DNA of 64,000 bases from Aeromicrobium senzhongii (GTDB taxonomy: Bacteria > Actinomycetota > Actinomycetes > Propionibacteriales > Nocardioidaceae), in NCBI RefSeq assembly GCF_014334735.1, contig NZ_CP060587.1:1302001-1366000 (forward strand). Direction: 5' to 3'. A program made the translations under genes and the position numbers. Within the stretch, counting starts at the first letter, position 1; each line of letters starts with the position of its first letter. Below are positions 55,398-64,000 of this stretch, piece after piece. The notes beneath the pieces were generated by a model that was not told where the DNA came from, searched no databases, and was given only the letters and a program-made list of their open reading frames with translations.

Positions 55398-56576
55398 ATG
55401 CTTCGTTGGTTGACCGCCGGAGAGTCACACGGCCCCGCCCTTGTCGCCACCCTCGATGGCCTGCCGGCCGGGGTCGAGGTGACCAGCAAGGAGATCCAGG
55501 CCGCCCTGGCGCGCCGTCGCCTCGGCTACGGCCGCGGCGCCCGCATGGCGTTCGAGGCCGATGAGCTCGAGATCATCGGCGGCATCCGCCACGGCCGCAC
55601 GCTCGGCAGCCCCATCGCGATGCGCATCGGCAACAGCGAGTGGCCCAAGTGGGAGCAGGTCATGGCGGCCGATCCCGTCGACCCCGAGACGCTCGCCGGG
55701 CTCAAGCGCAACGCGCCGCTGACCCGTCCGCGACCCGGTCACGCCGATCTCGCCGGCATGCAGAAGTTCGACTTCGACGAGGCCCGGCCGATCCTCGAGC
55801 GCGCCAGCGCCCGCGAGACCGCCGCCCGCGTCGCCCTGGGCGAGATCGCGGCGCAGTTCATCGCCCAGACGACGGGCGCCACGATCGTGAGCCACGTCGT
55901 CGAGCTGGGCACCGTCAAGGCCCCCGCCGGTCTGCTGCCGCGCCACCGCGACGTCGAGCGCCTCGACGCCGACCCGCTGCGCTGCTTCGATCCCGAGACG
56001 TCGACCGCGATGGTCGCCGAGGTCGACGCCGCGCACAAGGACGGCGACACGCTCGGCGGCGTCGTCGAGGTCATCGTCGAGGGCCTCCCGCCGGGTCTGG
56101 GCTCGCACACGCAGTGGGACCGTCGCCTCGACAGCCGTCTGGCCGCCGCGTTGATGGGCATCCAGGCCATCAAGGGAGTCGAGCTCGGCGACGGCTTCGA
56201 GCTGGCGCGCACCCGCGGCTCGTTGGCGCACGACGAGATCGTCCCCACGCCCGACGGCATCCGGCGCGTCTCGGGCCGCGCAGGCGGCACCGAGGGCGGC
56301 ATGACCACCGGCGAGCTGCTGCGCGTCCGCGCGGCGATGAAGCCGATCGCCACGGTCCCGCGCGCGCTGCGCACGATCGACGTCCAGACCGGCGAGGAGA
56401 CCCGGGCGCACCACCAGCGCTCCGACGTCTGCGCCGTCCCCGCCGCCGGCATCGTGGCCGAGGCGATGGTCGCGCTCGTCGTGGCCGACGCCCTGCTGGA
56501 GAAGTTCGGCGGCGACTCGGTCCGCGAGACCGCGCGCAACGTCCGCACCTACCTCGAGAACCTGAGCTACCGGTGA
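55398..56576 (+). CDS. aroC: Chorismate synthase
   Basis: A 392-residue FMN-dependent enzyme. [18 protein letters not shown] at the N-terminus, [28 protein letters not shown] block [13 protein letters not shown], and [17 protein letters not shown] near the C-terminus. It makes chorismate from EPSP. Overlaps aroK by four bases, beginning aroC-aroK-aroB. Confidence 0.97.
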   Translation: MLRWLTAGESHGPALVATLDGLPAGVEVTSKEIQAALARRRLGYGRGARMAFEADELEIIGGIRHGRTLGSPIAMRIGNSEWPKWEQVMAADPVDPETLAGLKRNAPLTRPRPGHADLAGMQKFDFDEARPILERASARETAARVALGEIAAQFIAQTTGATIVSHVVELGTVKAPAGLLPRHRDVERLDADPLRCFDPETSTAMVAEVDAAHKDGDTLGGVVEVIVEGLPPGLGSHTQWDRRLDSRLAAALMGIQAIKGVELGDGFELARTRGSLAHDEIVPTPDGIRRVSGRAGGTEGGMTTGELLRVRAAMKPIATVPRALRTIDVQTGEETRAHHQRSDVCAVPAAGIVAEAMVALVVADALLEKFGGDSVRETARNVRTYLENLSYR

Positions 56577-57085
56577 CCACGAGCCGTCCCGTCGTCGTGG
56601 TCGTCGGCCCGCCCGGGGCCGGCAAGACCACGGTCGCCGAGCTGCTGGCCGAGCGGCTCGGGGTCGAGGTCCGCGACACCGACCAGGACGTCGAGGCCGC
56701 CGAGGGCGAGAGCGTCCAGGACATCTTCGTCGGCCGTGGCGAGCCGGTCTTCCGCGAGTTGGAGGCGGCCGCCGTCGCCGAGGCGCTGCGCTCCCACGGG
56801 GGCGTGCTGGCGCTGGGCGGCGGCGCCGTGATGGACGCCGGCACCCGCGCGCTGCTGGCCGACCACACGGTCGCGCACCTCGACGTCGGCCTGGCTCGTG
56901 CGGCCGCCCGCGTCGGCATGAACTCGGGCCGCCCGCTGCTGCTGGGCAACGTGCGGGGCCAGCTCAAGGCGCTCATGGACGCCCGCCGTCCGCTGTACAA
57001 CGAGGTCGCGACGTTCACCGTCGACACGAACGACCTCACGCCCGATGAGGTCGTCGACCGCGTCCTGGCCGAGTTGGGCCGATGA
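56573..57085 (+). CDS. aroK: Shikimate kinase
   Basis: A 170-residue P-loop kinase: Walker [10 protein letters not shown] at about 12-20, shikimate-binding DTDQDVE, LGGGAVM and RRPLYNEVA near the lid. GTG start inside the aroC stop; stop overlaps aroB. Confidence 0.95.
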   Translation: MTTSRPVVVVVGPPGAGKTTVAELLAERLGVEVRDTDQDVEAAEGESVQDIFVGRGEPVFRELEAAAVAEALRSHGGVLALGGGAVMDAGTRALLADHTVAHLDVGLARAAARVGMNSGRPLLLGNVRGQLKALMDARRPLYNEVATFTVDTNDLTPDEVVDRVLAELGR

Positions 57086-58164
57086 CGCGCCGCGTCGCCG
57101 TCCGGACGGCCGAGCCGTACGAGGTCGTCGTCGGCCACCACGTCCTGGCCGAGCTCGGGACGCTCGTCCCCGACGACGCGCTGCGCGTCGCGATCATCCA
57201 CGCCGCACCGGTCCGTGGCGTCGCCGAGGGCCTCGCCCTGCACCTGCCCGGTCGCGAGGTGCTGCTGATCGAGGCTCCCGACGGCGAGCAGGCCAAGACG
57301 GTCGAGTTCCTCGCCCACTGCTGGGACCAGCTGGGGATGCACGGCTTCACCCGCTCCGATCTGGTGATCGGCGTCGGGGGAGGGGCCACGACCGACCTCG
57401 CCGGGTTCGTCGCCGCCAGCTGGCTGCGCGGCGTCCGTTTCGTCACCGTGCCCACCACCGTGCTGGGCATGGTCGACGCCGCCGTCGGGGGCAAGACGGG
57501 GATCAACATCGCCGCCGGCAAGAACCTGGTGGGCGCCTTCCACGAGCCGATCGGCGTGCTGTGCGATCTCAGCACCCTGGTGGACCTGCCGGTCCGCGAG
57601 CTGCGCGGAGGACTGGCCGAGGTCGTCAAGTGCGGCTTCATCGCCGACCCCACGATCCTGACCGACGTCGAGGCCGCCCCCGACCGTGCGCTCGACCCGA
57701 CCGACGACCTGCTCGCCGATCTCGTCACGCGGGGCATCGCGGTCAAGGCCCGCACCGTGGCCGGCGACCTGCGCGAGACGGGCGCCGACGGGTCCATCGG
57801 CCGCGAGGCGCTCAACTACGGCCACACCCTCGGGCACGCGATCGAGCGACACGAGAAGTACACGCTCCGCCACGGAGAGGCGATCAGCATCGGCATGGTG
57901 TTCGTCGCCGAATTGGCCCACCGCAGCGGCATGATCGACGACGCGCTGCTGGCCCGTCATCGTGCCACGCTGGAGCTCGTGGGCCTGCCGACGAGCTACG
58001 ACGGAGCGACGTTCGAGGAGCTGCTCAGCGGCATGCGGCTGGACAAGAAGACCCGCGGCGACCAGCTGCGCTTCGTGGTGCTCGACGGGCTCGCCTGCCC
58101 GACGATCCTGGCCGGGCCCGACGAGTCGGTCCTGCGCGACTGCTGGGACGCCGTCCGTGGCTGA
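57082..58164 (+). CDS. aroB: 3-Dehydroquinate synthase
   Basis: A 360-residue NAD-dependent enzyme. DGEQAKTVE, GVGGGATTDLAGFVAASWLRG, VDAAVGGKTGIN and the zinc ligands in EALNYGHTLGHAIE and HGEAISIGM are all present. It forms 3-dehydroquinate from DAHP. It overlaps aroK by four bases and pepQ by eight. Confidence 0.97.
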   Translation: MTRRVAVRTAEPYEVVVGHHVLAELGTLVPDDALRVAIIHAAPVRGVAEGLALHLPGREVLLIEAPDGEQAKTVEFLAHCWDQLGMHGFTRSDLVIGVGGGATTDLAGFVAASWLRGVRFVTVPTTVLGMVDAAVGGKTGINIAAGKNLVGAFHEPIGVLCDLSTLVDLPVRELRGGLAEVVKCGFIADPTILTDVEAAPDRALDPTDDLLADLVTRGIAVKARTVAGDLRETGADGSIGREALNYGHTLGHAIERHEKYTLRHGEAISIGMVFVAELAHRSGMIDDALLARHRATLELVGLPTSYDGATFEELLSGMRLDKKTRGDQLRFVVLDGLACPTILAGPDESVLRDCWDAVRG

Positions 58165-59230
58165 CGACTCCCGCCTCGCGCGACTGCGCGGGCTGGTGGC
58201 CGAGAGCGGTCACGGCGCGATGTTCGTGTCGGACCTGGTGAACCTGCGGTACCTGACCGGCTTCACCGGATCGAACGGCGCGCTGCTGGTCCCGACCGAG
58301 CACGATCCGGTCTTCCTGACCGACGGGCGCTACCGCGACCAGGCGGCCGCCGAGCTCGGCGCCGCGGGTCTGGGCGACGTCGAGATCGTCGTCACCCGCG
58401 ACCTCATCGGCGTCGCAGCAGGACGTGCGCCGGCCGACCTCGTGGCCGAGACGCACCTGATCGACGTCGACTCGTGGGAGAAGCTGGGCCGCCCCGAGGC
58501 CTCGGGACGGCTCGTCGAGCGGCTGCGAGAGATCAAGGACGACTCCGAGATCGCCGCGCTGCGCCGGGCCTGCGAGATCTCGTGCTCCGCTCTGGAGGCG
58601 CTGCTGATCGGGCCGCTGGCCGGGCGTACCGAGCGCGAGGTGGCCCGAGACCTGGAATGGCGGATGCTCGAGCTGGGCGCAGAGGACCGGGCGTTCGACA
58701 CGATCCTGGCCTCCGGCGAGAACTCGGCCATCCCGCACCACCAGCCCACCGACCGCCAGCTGCGCGCCGGCGACCTGGTCAAGATCGACTTCGGTGCCCG
58801 GGTCGACGGCTATCACGCCGACTGCACCCGCACGGTGGTCATCGGCCCTGCCGCCGACTGGCAGCGCGAGATCCACGCCGCTGTGCGCGAGTCGCAGGCC
58901 GCGGGCCTCGACCGGCTCCGTCCCGGCGTCCCGGTGGCCGAGTCCAACACCGCCGCGCGCGGCTCCCTCGAGCGCGCGGGCTGGCTGGACGCCTTCACGA
59001 CGGGCCTCGGACACGGCGTCGGACTGCAGATCCACGAGGACCCGTTCATCGCCGCGGCGCACCCCGGTAGACTTGCCAGCCGCACCGTCCTGACGATGGA
59101 ACCGGGGATCTATCTTCCGGGTCGAGGGGGCGTGCGCATCGAGGACACGGTCCTCGTCACCGACCCCGACCATGGCGGTGAGCCGGATGTGCTCACCGAC
59201 ATGACCACCGAACTTCTGGAGATCGACTGA
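58157..59230 (+). CDS. Xaa-Pro aminopeptidase/dipeptidase (M24B)
   Basis: A 357-residue pita-bread peptidase. N-terminal creatinase-like domain ([20 protein letters not shown]) and the catalytic domain with metal ligands in [37 protein letters not shown] and RIEDTVLV. It removes residues preceding proline. Position before efp is the standard actinobacterial order. GTG start overlaps aroB by eight bases. Confidence 0.93.
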   Translation: MADDSRLARLRGLVAESGHGAMFVSDLVNLRYLTGFTGSNGALLVPTEHDPVFLTDGRYRDQAAAELGAAGLGDVEIVVTRDLIGVAAGRAPADLVAETHLIDVDSWEKLGRPEASGRLVERLREIKDDSEIAALRRACEISCSALEALLIGPLAGRTEREVARDLEWRMLELGAEDRAFDTILASGENSAIPHHQPTDRQLRAGDLVKIDFGARVDGYHADCTRTVVIGPAADWQREIHAAVRESQAAGLDRLRPGVPVAESNTAARGSLERAGWLDAFTTGLGHGVGLQIHEDPFIAAAHPGRLASRTVLTMEPGIYLPGRGGVRIEDTVLVTDPDHGGEPDVLTDMTTELLEID

Positions 59231-59793
59231 TGGCAACCACGAACGACCTCAAGAACGGCATGGTGCTCAAGATCGACGGACGGCTGCTCGCCGTCATCGA
59301 GTTCCAGCACGTCAAGCCCGGCAAGGGCCCGGCCTTCGTCCGGACCAAGCTCAAGGACGTCGAGTCCGGCAAGACGCTGGACCGTACCTTCAACGCCGGC
59401 ACCAAGGTCGAGACGGCCAGCGTCGACAAGCGCGACATGCAGTACCTGTACAACGACGGCACGAACTACGTCTTCATGGACACTGCGACGTTCGACCAGA
59501 TTGAGGTCACGCCCGAGATCATGGGGTCCACCGTCGACTACCTGCTCGAGAACCAGGACGCCGTCGTCGCCACGAACGAGGGCCGCGTCCTCTACGTCGA
59601 GCTGCCCGCCTCGGTCGAGCTCGTCATCGAGCACACCGACCCGGGCCTGCAGGGCGACCGCTCCAGCGGCGGCACCAAGCCCGCGCGTCTCGAGACGGGC
59701 AAGGAGATCCAGGTCCCGCTGTTCATCGACTCCGGCGAGAAGATCAAGGTCGACACCCGCGACGGCAGCTACCTCGGTCGTGTGAAGGCCTGA
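59230..59793 (+). CDS. efp: Translation elongation factor P
   Basis: A 187-residue three-domain protein. The tip of domain I reads KPGKGPAF with Lys32, the PGKGPA-type loop of actinobacterial EF-P, which is thought to act without lysine modification. It relieves ribosome stalling at polyproline. Shares one base with both neighbours. Confidence 0.97.
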   Translation: MATTNDLKNGMVLKIDGRLLAVIEFQHVKPGKGPAFVRTKLKDVESGKTLDRTFNAGTKVETASVDKRDMQYLYNDGTNYVFMDTATFDQIEVTPEIMGSTVDYLLENQDAVVATNEGRVLYVELPASVELVIEHTDPGLQGDRSSGGTKPARLETGKEIQVPLFIDSGEKIKVDTRDGSYLGRVKA

Positions 59794-60239
59794 TGGGAGC
59801 ACGCACCAAGTACCGCAAGCGGGCCCTGGACATCCTCTTCGAGTCCGAGTCCCGCGGTCTGTCGGCCGACGGCACCCTGGCCGACCGGCTGGAGGTCAAC
59901 GACCCGCCGGTCAACCCTTACACGGTCTCGCTCGTCAAGGGCGTGGCCGCGCACATCGGCGAGATCGACGCCCTGCTGGCGGAGTACTCCGTCGGGTGGA
60001 CGCTCGACCGCATGCCGGCCGTCGACCGCAACCTGCTGCGGATCGCGGTGTACGAGATCAAGTACCTCGACGACGTGCCCGACGCCGTGGCGATCAGTGA
60101 GGCCGTCGAGCTGGCGAAGGAGCTGTCCACGGATGAGTCGCCGCGCTTCGTGAACGGACTGCTCTCGAAGGTCTCCCAGGTCAAGACGAAGCCGGTGCCG
60201 CCGTCGGAGCCCTCGGAGCCCTCGGAGCCGACGGAGTAG
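59793..60239 (+). CDS. nusB: Transcription antitermination factor NusB
   Basis: A 148-residue helical protein: RKRALDILFESE at the start, VKGVAAHIGEIDALL, and YEIKYLDDVPDAVAISEAVELAK with FVNGLLSKV. The C-terminus is a repeated Ser-Glu-Pro tail (SEPSEPSEPTE) encoded by near-identical 9-base units. Its last 59 bases are antisense to the end of the sortase gene. Confidence 0.96.
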   Translation: MGARTKYRKRALDILFESESRGLSADGTLADRLEVNDPPVNPYTVSLVKGVAAHIGEIDALLAEYSVGWTLDRMPAVDRNLLRIAVYEIKYLDDVPDAVAISEAVELAKELSTDESPRFVNGLLSKVSQVKTKPVPPSEPSEPSEPTE

Positions 60240-60888
60240 CGTTCACCGCTTTCGCGAACCAGATGGTGCGGTGCGACCAGTCGCCGGACGGCGAGCGGTC
60301 GCCCGAACAGGCCAGGATGGCCAGCCGGCGCGGCCCGTCGTCGTTCTCGTAGCCGCTGTCGCGGCTGTCGGCGGGGACCTCGAACCGGCGCTCGACGCTG
60401 TAGCACTGGACCTGCCCCTCGCCGCGGACCTGCAGGATCGTGCCGTTGGACAGCTGGTCGAACAAGAGGTTGCCCAGCGCCGATCCGTCGGGGTAGGTGT
60501 GCGCGTTCACCAGGACGTGTCCCTGCTTCGAGCCCGGCAGCGGGCTCGGTGCGACGTCCCAGCCGAACTCCCACTTCCCCGACTGCGTCAGCGGCGGCAC
60601 ACCGGGCACGTTCTGGGCGTCGCGCTGCAGGGCCAGGACGGAGTATTCCTTGCCCTCGACCGAGATCGTCTCGGGCACGAACGCCCGGTCGGCGCCGCCG
60701 AGGCACGGATCCGGCTCGGGAGTCGGAGTCGTCGGCGGCCGCGACGGGAACGTCGGCAGGGTGGGCTGGGGTCCGGCGTCGAAGTCGTCGGAACGTTGGA
60801 GCACGGCGACACCCACGGCCGCCGCAGCCACCGCGACGAGCGCGGCGGCGAGGGTCAGTGCGAGCCGTCGGCGTGTCTTCGGAGCCAC
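60181..60888 (-). CDS. Class E/F-like sortase
   Basis: A 235-residue protein with an N-terminal membrane segment (about 8-30), a Pro/Thr-rich linker (36-60) and a sortase barrel. Catalytic residues: His130 in VNAHTYP, Cys194 in LAILACSGD (the TLxTC motif varied to ILAC) and Arg207 in SHRTIWF. The Ala/Pro tail from about 217 is encoded opposite the nusB end. It would cleave LPxTG-like signals and attach proteins to the wall; no clear substrate is adjacent. GTG start selected by the leaderless promoter. Confidence 0.85.
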   Translation of the reverse strand: MAPKTRRRLALTLAAALVAVAAAAVGVAVLQRSDDFDAGPQPTLPTFPSRPPTTPTPEPDPCLGGADRAFVPETISVEGKEYSVLALQRDAQNVPGVPPLTQSGKWEFGWDVAPSPLPGSKQGHVLVNAHTYPDGSALGNLLFDQLSNGTILQVRGEGQVQCYSVERRFEVPADSRDSGYENDDGPRRLAILACSGDRSPSGDWSHRTIWFAKAVNATPSAPRAPRAPTAAPASS

Positions 60889-60894
60889 CCGATC

Positions 60895-60900
60895 AGCCTA
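60895..60900 (-). promoter_or_regulatory. Leaderless -10 box of the sortase embedded in the efeB stop
   Basis: TAGGCT on the minus strand begins with the efeB TAG stop and is followed by six bases and then GTG at 60888. Confidence 0.55.
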
Positions 60901-62139
60901 GAAGAGGCCGCTGCCCACCGACTCCCCGGTGCGGATGCCTCCCGGAACCGCGAAGATCGCCGACCCGATGTGGCGGATGTACTCGTTGAGCGCGTCCTGC
61001 GCCAGGGACCGCTGCACGCCGATGAACTGCTCCGGTGAGCGCACGAACGCGAGGAAGAAGAGCCCGGCGTTGAGCTGGCCCAGATCGTTGTTGCCCTCGA
61101 CGAAGTTGTAGCCTCGCCGCAGCATTCGCGCGCCGCCGTTCCGTTCGGGGTGGGCCAGCCGGACGTGCGAGTCCGCCGGGATCGCCGGGCCGCGCGCGGC
61201 CGTGGACACCACGTCGAAATCGGGCTCGGTGAACTCCGAGCCGCCCGACAGCGGGGCGCCTCGTGCCTTGTCGCGGCCGACGATGGCCTCCTGCTCCTCC
61301 AGTCGGACGCGATCCCACGACTCGATCAGCATCTGGATCTTGCGCGCGACCAGGAACGTGCCGCCGTTCATCCAGGCCTGGTCCGAGCCGTCGGCCCAGA
61401 CCCACCTCCCGAGGTCGGCGTCGTCGTTGCTGAAGACGTTGGCCGTGCCGTCCTTGAAGCCGAAGAGGTTGCGCGGCGTCGACTGGGACTTCGAGGTGGT
61501 GGAGGTGCGCCCGTAGCCCAGTTGGGTCCAGCGCACCTGCGCCCGGCCGAAGGCGATCCGCGAGAGGTTGCGGATCGCGTGCACCGCGACCTGGGGGTCG
61601 TCGGCACAGGCCTGGATGCACAGGTCGCCACCACTGAACCGGTCCTCGAGGAGGTCGAACGCGAAGGACGGCAGGTCGACGAGCTCCTTCGGGCGCTTGC
61701 TCTCGAGGCCGAACCGGTTCGCCGCGAACAGGGTGGGGCCGAAGCCGAAGGTGAGGGTCAGGGCGTTGGCCTCGAGGCCCAGCGCCTCGCCGGTGTCGTC
61801 CGGCGGCTTGTACGGACCGCCGCCGGTGGCGCCCTCCGGCGAGACCTCGCGGCCCTGCGTCAGGCGCGCGGCGGCGTCGGTCCAGTCGGCCAGCAGCGAC
61901 TTCAGGTCCTCGCGGGTGGCCGTGGAGGTCATGTCGAAGGACGCGAAGTACAGGTGCTGCTGGACCCGCGTCGTGATCCCGGCCTGGTGCCGGCCGTGGA
62001 ACGGGACGACGGACTCCTGCGGCGCCGCGGCGTCGTCGTCACGGGCCACACCGGCTGCGAAGCCGCCCGTGACGCCGACGGCACCTGCTGCTCCGATCAG
62101 CCCGAGGGCCGATCGACGCGACCACCGACCGCCGGTCAT
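60898..62139 (-). CDS. efeB: Dye-decolourising peroxidase EfeB
   Basis: A 413-residue heme peroxidase with a Tat signal (WSRRSALGLIGAAGAVGVTG, residues 6-25). The DyP motif GFKDG has catalytic Asp230; the proximal heme ligand is His325 in DSHVRLAHP. In EfeUOB systems it works outside the membrane on ferrous iron or heme. It is the third gene of the operon, overlapping efeO by four bases. Confidence 0.94.
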   Translation of the reverse strand: MTGGRWSRRSALGLIGAAGAVGVTGGFAAGVARDDDAAAPQESVVPFHGRHQAGITTRVQQHLYFASFDMTSTATREDLKSLLADWTDAAARLTQGREVSPEGATGGGPYKPPDDTGEALGLEANALTLTFGFGPTLFAANRFGLESKRPKELVDLPSFAFDLLEDRFSGGDLCIQACADDPQVAVHAIRNLSRIAFGRAQVRWTQLGYGRTSTTSKSQSTPRNLFGFKDGTANVFSNDDADLGRWVWADGSDQAWMNGGTFLVARKIQMLIESWDRVRLEEQEAIVGRDKARGAPLSGGSEFTEPDFDVVSTAARGPAIPADSHVRLAHPERNGGARMLRRGYNFVEGNNDLGQLNAGLFFLAFVRSPEQFIGVQRSLAQDALNEYIRHIGSAIFAVPGGIRTGESVGSGLF

Positions 62140-63347
62140 GACTTCGAGACGCCCAGGACCGTGTGGGTCAGCTGCGACAGGGGCTCGCTCAGGGCGTTGA
62201 GCTGGGCACCGAGCTCGTTGCGCTGGGGCTGCTCGACCGTGTCGTACGAGACGAAGCCCTTCTCGTAGTCGCCGTGGGTCTTCAGCAGGGCGAACATGGC
62301 CGCGAACTGACGGTCGAGGTCGCTGACCAGCTGCTTGCCCTCGGCGCCCTTGCCCACGGCGATCTCACGCACCGAGGTGTAGGCGACCTGGGCGCCCTCG
62401 ACGTTCGCGTGGAAGTCGTACAGGTCGGTGTGGCTGAACTCGTCCTCCTCGCCGGGGAGCTTGCCGTCGGGGGCGGCGACCTCGTCCAACAGGCCGATGG
62501 CCCCGTTGGTGATGTCGCCGATCGTCAGCACGAACTCGGGGGAGTGCACCTTGTCGTAGAGCGCCTGGATGTCGTTGACCAGTTGCGCCCCGAGCTCCTT
62601 GCGGCCGGCGGTGTCGAGCGCGGTGATCTTCTCGTCGGGGTAGTTCTTCCTCGCCTCGTCGAGCCACAGGTCCATCTCGATGCGGTGGAACCCGGTGAAC
62701 GGCAGGTTCTCGGCCTCGGCGCCGGGCTTGCGGTAGTCGATCTTGGGGTCGAGGTCGCCGAACTGCTCGGCCGTGGGCTCGATGCGCTCGTAGTTGATCC
62801 GGGTGATCGGGAAGAGTCGGCGGGCCGTGTCGTCGTCACCGGAGGTGTACGCCGCGACGAAGTCCTCGACGTTCGCCACGAGCTCGCCGACCTGGTCCTT
62901 CGTGTAGGCGGTGTACGAGGCGACGGCCGCGTCGATGGCTCGCTGGTCGTCCTGGTCGACCACGACGTCGTCACCGCTGACGGTGAACTTCGCGTTGCCG
63001 ACGCCATCGCCGACCATGCCGGGCTTGCACTCGGTGAAGTAGTCGCCGGGCTGGGCCTGGACCGTGAGGCCGCGCGAGGTGCCCGGCGCGATGTTCTCGA
63101 CCTCGCCGATGATCCGCAGCTTGTCGCTGTCGAGCAGGTAGAACTCGGTGACCTTGTCGCCCTCGTTGGTGACGTCGAAGGTGATGGTGCCGCTGTCGGC
63201 CTTCGTCGCCGAGACCTCACAGCCGTCGGCGGTGCTCGTGACCTTGATGGCGTCGTCGGACGAGTCGGAGTTCTTCACGCAGGCGCTCAGGGCGAGCGCG
63301 CCCGTCAGGGCGACGGCCAGCACGGCGCAGCGGGGACGACGATTCAT
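62136..63347 (-). CDS. efeO: Iron uptake lipoprotein EfeO
   Basis: A 403-residue lipoprotein: signal with lipobox LSAC, acylated Cys23. An N-terminal cupredoxin-like domain (about 35-135, ITFDVTNEGDKVTEFYLLD) is followed by an M75/imelysin-like domain (about 150-403) with the HxxE-type site in GFHRIEMDLW and later DFHANVE. It binds iron for EfeU. ATG overlaps the efeU stop and TGA overlaps the efeB start. Confidence 0.94.
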   Translation of the reverse strand: MNRRPRCAVLAVALTGALALSACVKNSDSSDDAIKVTSTADGCEVSATKADSGTITFDVTNEGDKVTEFYLLDSDKLRIIGEVENIAPGTSRGLTVQAQPGDYFTECKPGMVGDGVGNAKFTVSGDDVVVDQDDQRAIDAAVASYTAYTKDQVGELVANVEDFVAAYTSGDDDTARRLFPITRINYERIEPTAEQFGDLDPKIDYRKPGAEAENLPFTGFHRIEMDLWLDEARKNYPDEKITALDTAGRKELGAQLVNDIQALYDKVHSPEFVLTIGDITNGAIGLLDEVAAPDGKLPGEEDEFSHTDLYDFHANVEGAQVAYTSVREIAVGKGAEGKQLVSDLDRQFAAMFALLKTHGDYEKGFVSYDTVEQPQRNELGAQLNALSEPLSQLTHTVLGVSKS

Positions 63348-64000
63348 GCACGGGTTCCTTCGGTGGTGGTGGCGGGCTGCCTCGGCTTGCGGACGACGCG
63401 CGCGTACGCGGCGCCGACGACCGCCAGGTAGGTCGCCCACGCGGCGAGTTCGAGCTTGGTCATGTCGGGGGAGAAGCCGATCGTTCCCTTGAGCAGGGCG
63501 GCGGGCAGGCCCGACGGGTCGATGGTGTCGCTCAGCTGGAACGCCCACGCGGAGGCGCCCTGGGTCCACGGTCCGGGCAGGACGCCGGCCTCCTGCAGGT
63601 CGTGGACGCCGTAGGCGAGGATGCCCGCTGCGACGACGATCAGCAGGGCGCCGGTCCAGGTGAAGAACGTGGCGAGGTTGATCCGCACGATGCCCCGGTA
63701 GATGAGCCAACCGATGCAGACGGCGGTCAGCAGTCCGAGTACCGCGCCGACCCAGGCCAGGGGAGCGTCGCCGCTCGAGCGGACGGCGCTCCACAGGAAC
63801 AGGGCCGTCTCGAGTCCTTCGCGGGCGACCGCGACGAAGCCGACGGCCACGAGTCCCCAGCCGGGCCCGTCGAGCCGCGCGTCGATCTGGTGCTCGAGCT
63901 CGCGCTTGAGCCCTCGGGCCGTGCGCGCCATCCAGAAGATCATCCAGGTGACCAGCGCGACGGCCAGGATCGACAGGGTGCCCCCGATGATCTCCTGCGC
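63344..64000 (-). CDS. efeU: Ferrous iron permease EfeU, partial at window edge
   Basis: The 219 visible C-terminal codons belong to the Ftr1/OFeT permease family. The second REGLE motif is present (AREGLETALFLW); the first REGxE lies beyond the right edge. The first visible codons (QEIIGGTLSILAVALVTWMI) continue a membrane segment, so the gene runs on. About five membrane helices remain. It imports iron oxidised at the outer face. Confidence 0.93.
   Translation of the reverse strand, partial: AQEIIGGTLSILAVALVTWMIFWMARTARGLKRELEHQIDARLDGPGWGLVAVGFVAVAREGLETALFLWSAVRSSGDAPLAWVGAVLGLLTAVCIGWLIYRGIVRINLATFFTWTGALLIVVAAGILAYGVHDLQEAGVLPGPWTQGASAWAFQLSDTIDPSGLPAALLKGTIGFSPDMTKLELAAWATYLAVVGAAYARVVRKPRQPATTTEGTRA

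Overview
The window is GC-rich, tightly packed bacterial DNA in which most genes abut or overlap by 1 to 4 bases. Gene content (Kdp ATPase, EfeUOB, MltG and aro cluster, ruvCAB with apt and rel, AP4A-phosphorylase-type HIT protein next to pgsA, class E/F-like sortase, a Cys leader peptide before sirA) points to an actinobacterium. The order resembles Nocardioidaceae such as Nocardioides or Aeromicrobium; that family assignment is inference.\n\nLayout. 1-2330: assimilatory sulfite reduction operon (sirA, small zinc-ribbon protein, sirohydrochlorin chelatase) read leftwards behind a Cys-containing leader peptide. 2420-6120: AidB-like acyl-CoA dehydrogenase, a divergent XRE regulator plus membrane/zinc-ribbon gene with a palindromic operator, and a secreted SGNH hydrolase. 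6240-10620: Gly-Cys-Val tRNA cluster, class IV aminotransferase, DUF222/HNH protein, a second tRNA-Val, ABC-F ATPase. 10613-19700: secreted beta-propeller protein and kdpFABCDE for high-affinity potassium uptake. 19811-25204: trpF, an arsenic pair (ACR3 pump and an ArsC fused to an alpha/beta hydrolase), Rrf2 regulator, asparaginase and small genes. 25389-35070: thrS-HIT-pgsA, then pdxS and pdxT separated by a 4 kb SipW/TasA-like secretion cluster, then yebC. 35095-41073: ruvCAB-yajC-apt-rel, lacking the usual secD and secF. 41209-49605: DUF349 protein, MBL hydrolase, hisS-aspS, DinB, hydrolase, rarA and two small genes. 49605-60239: alaS-ruvX-mltG-aroE-prepilin peptidase-aroC-aroK-aroB-pepQ-efp-nusB. 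60181-64000: sortase and the efeUOB iron uptake operon, read leftwards and running off the right edge.\n\nTwo features cut across the window. First, about twenty genes carry a TANNNT-like -10 box ending 6 or 7 bases before an ATG or GTG, the arrangement expected for leaderless mRNAs; I used it to choose several starts, and in four cases the -10 box contains the stop codon of the preceding gene. Second, the housekeeping backbone is conserved but locally edited: the SipW cluster inserted between pdxS and pdxT, secDF missing between yajC and apt, and the pimA/acyltransferase pair missing after pgsA. The most unusual proteins are a signal peptidase fused to its own SipW-type cargo (32177-33631) and the ArsC-hydrolase fusion (21588-22757). 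No rRNA, CRISPR array, insertion sequence or prophage was seen.
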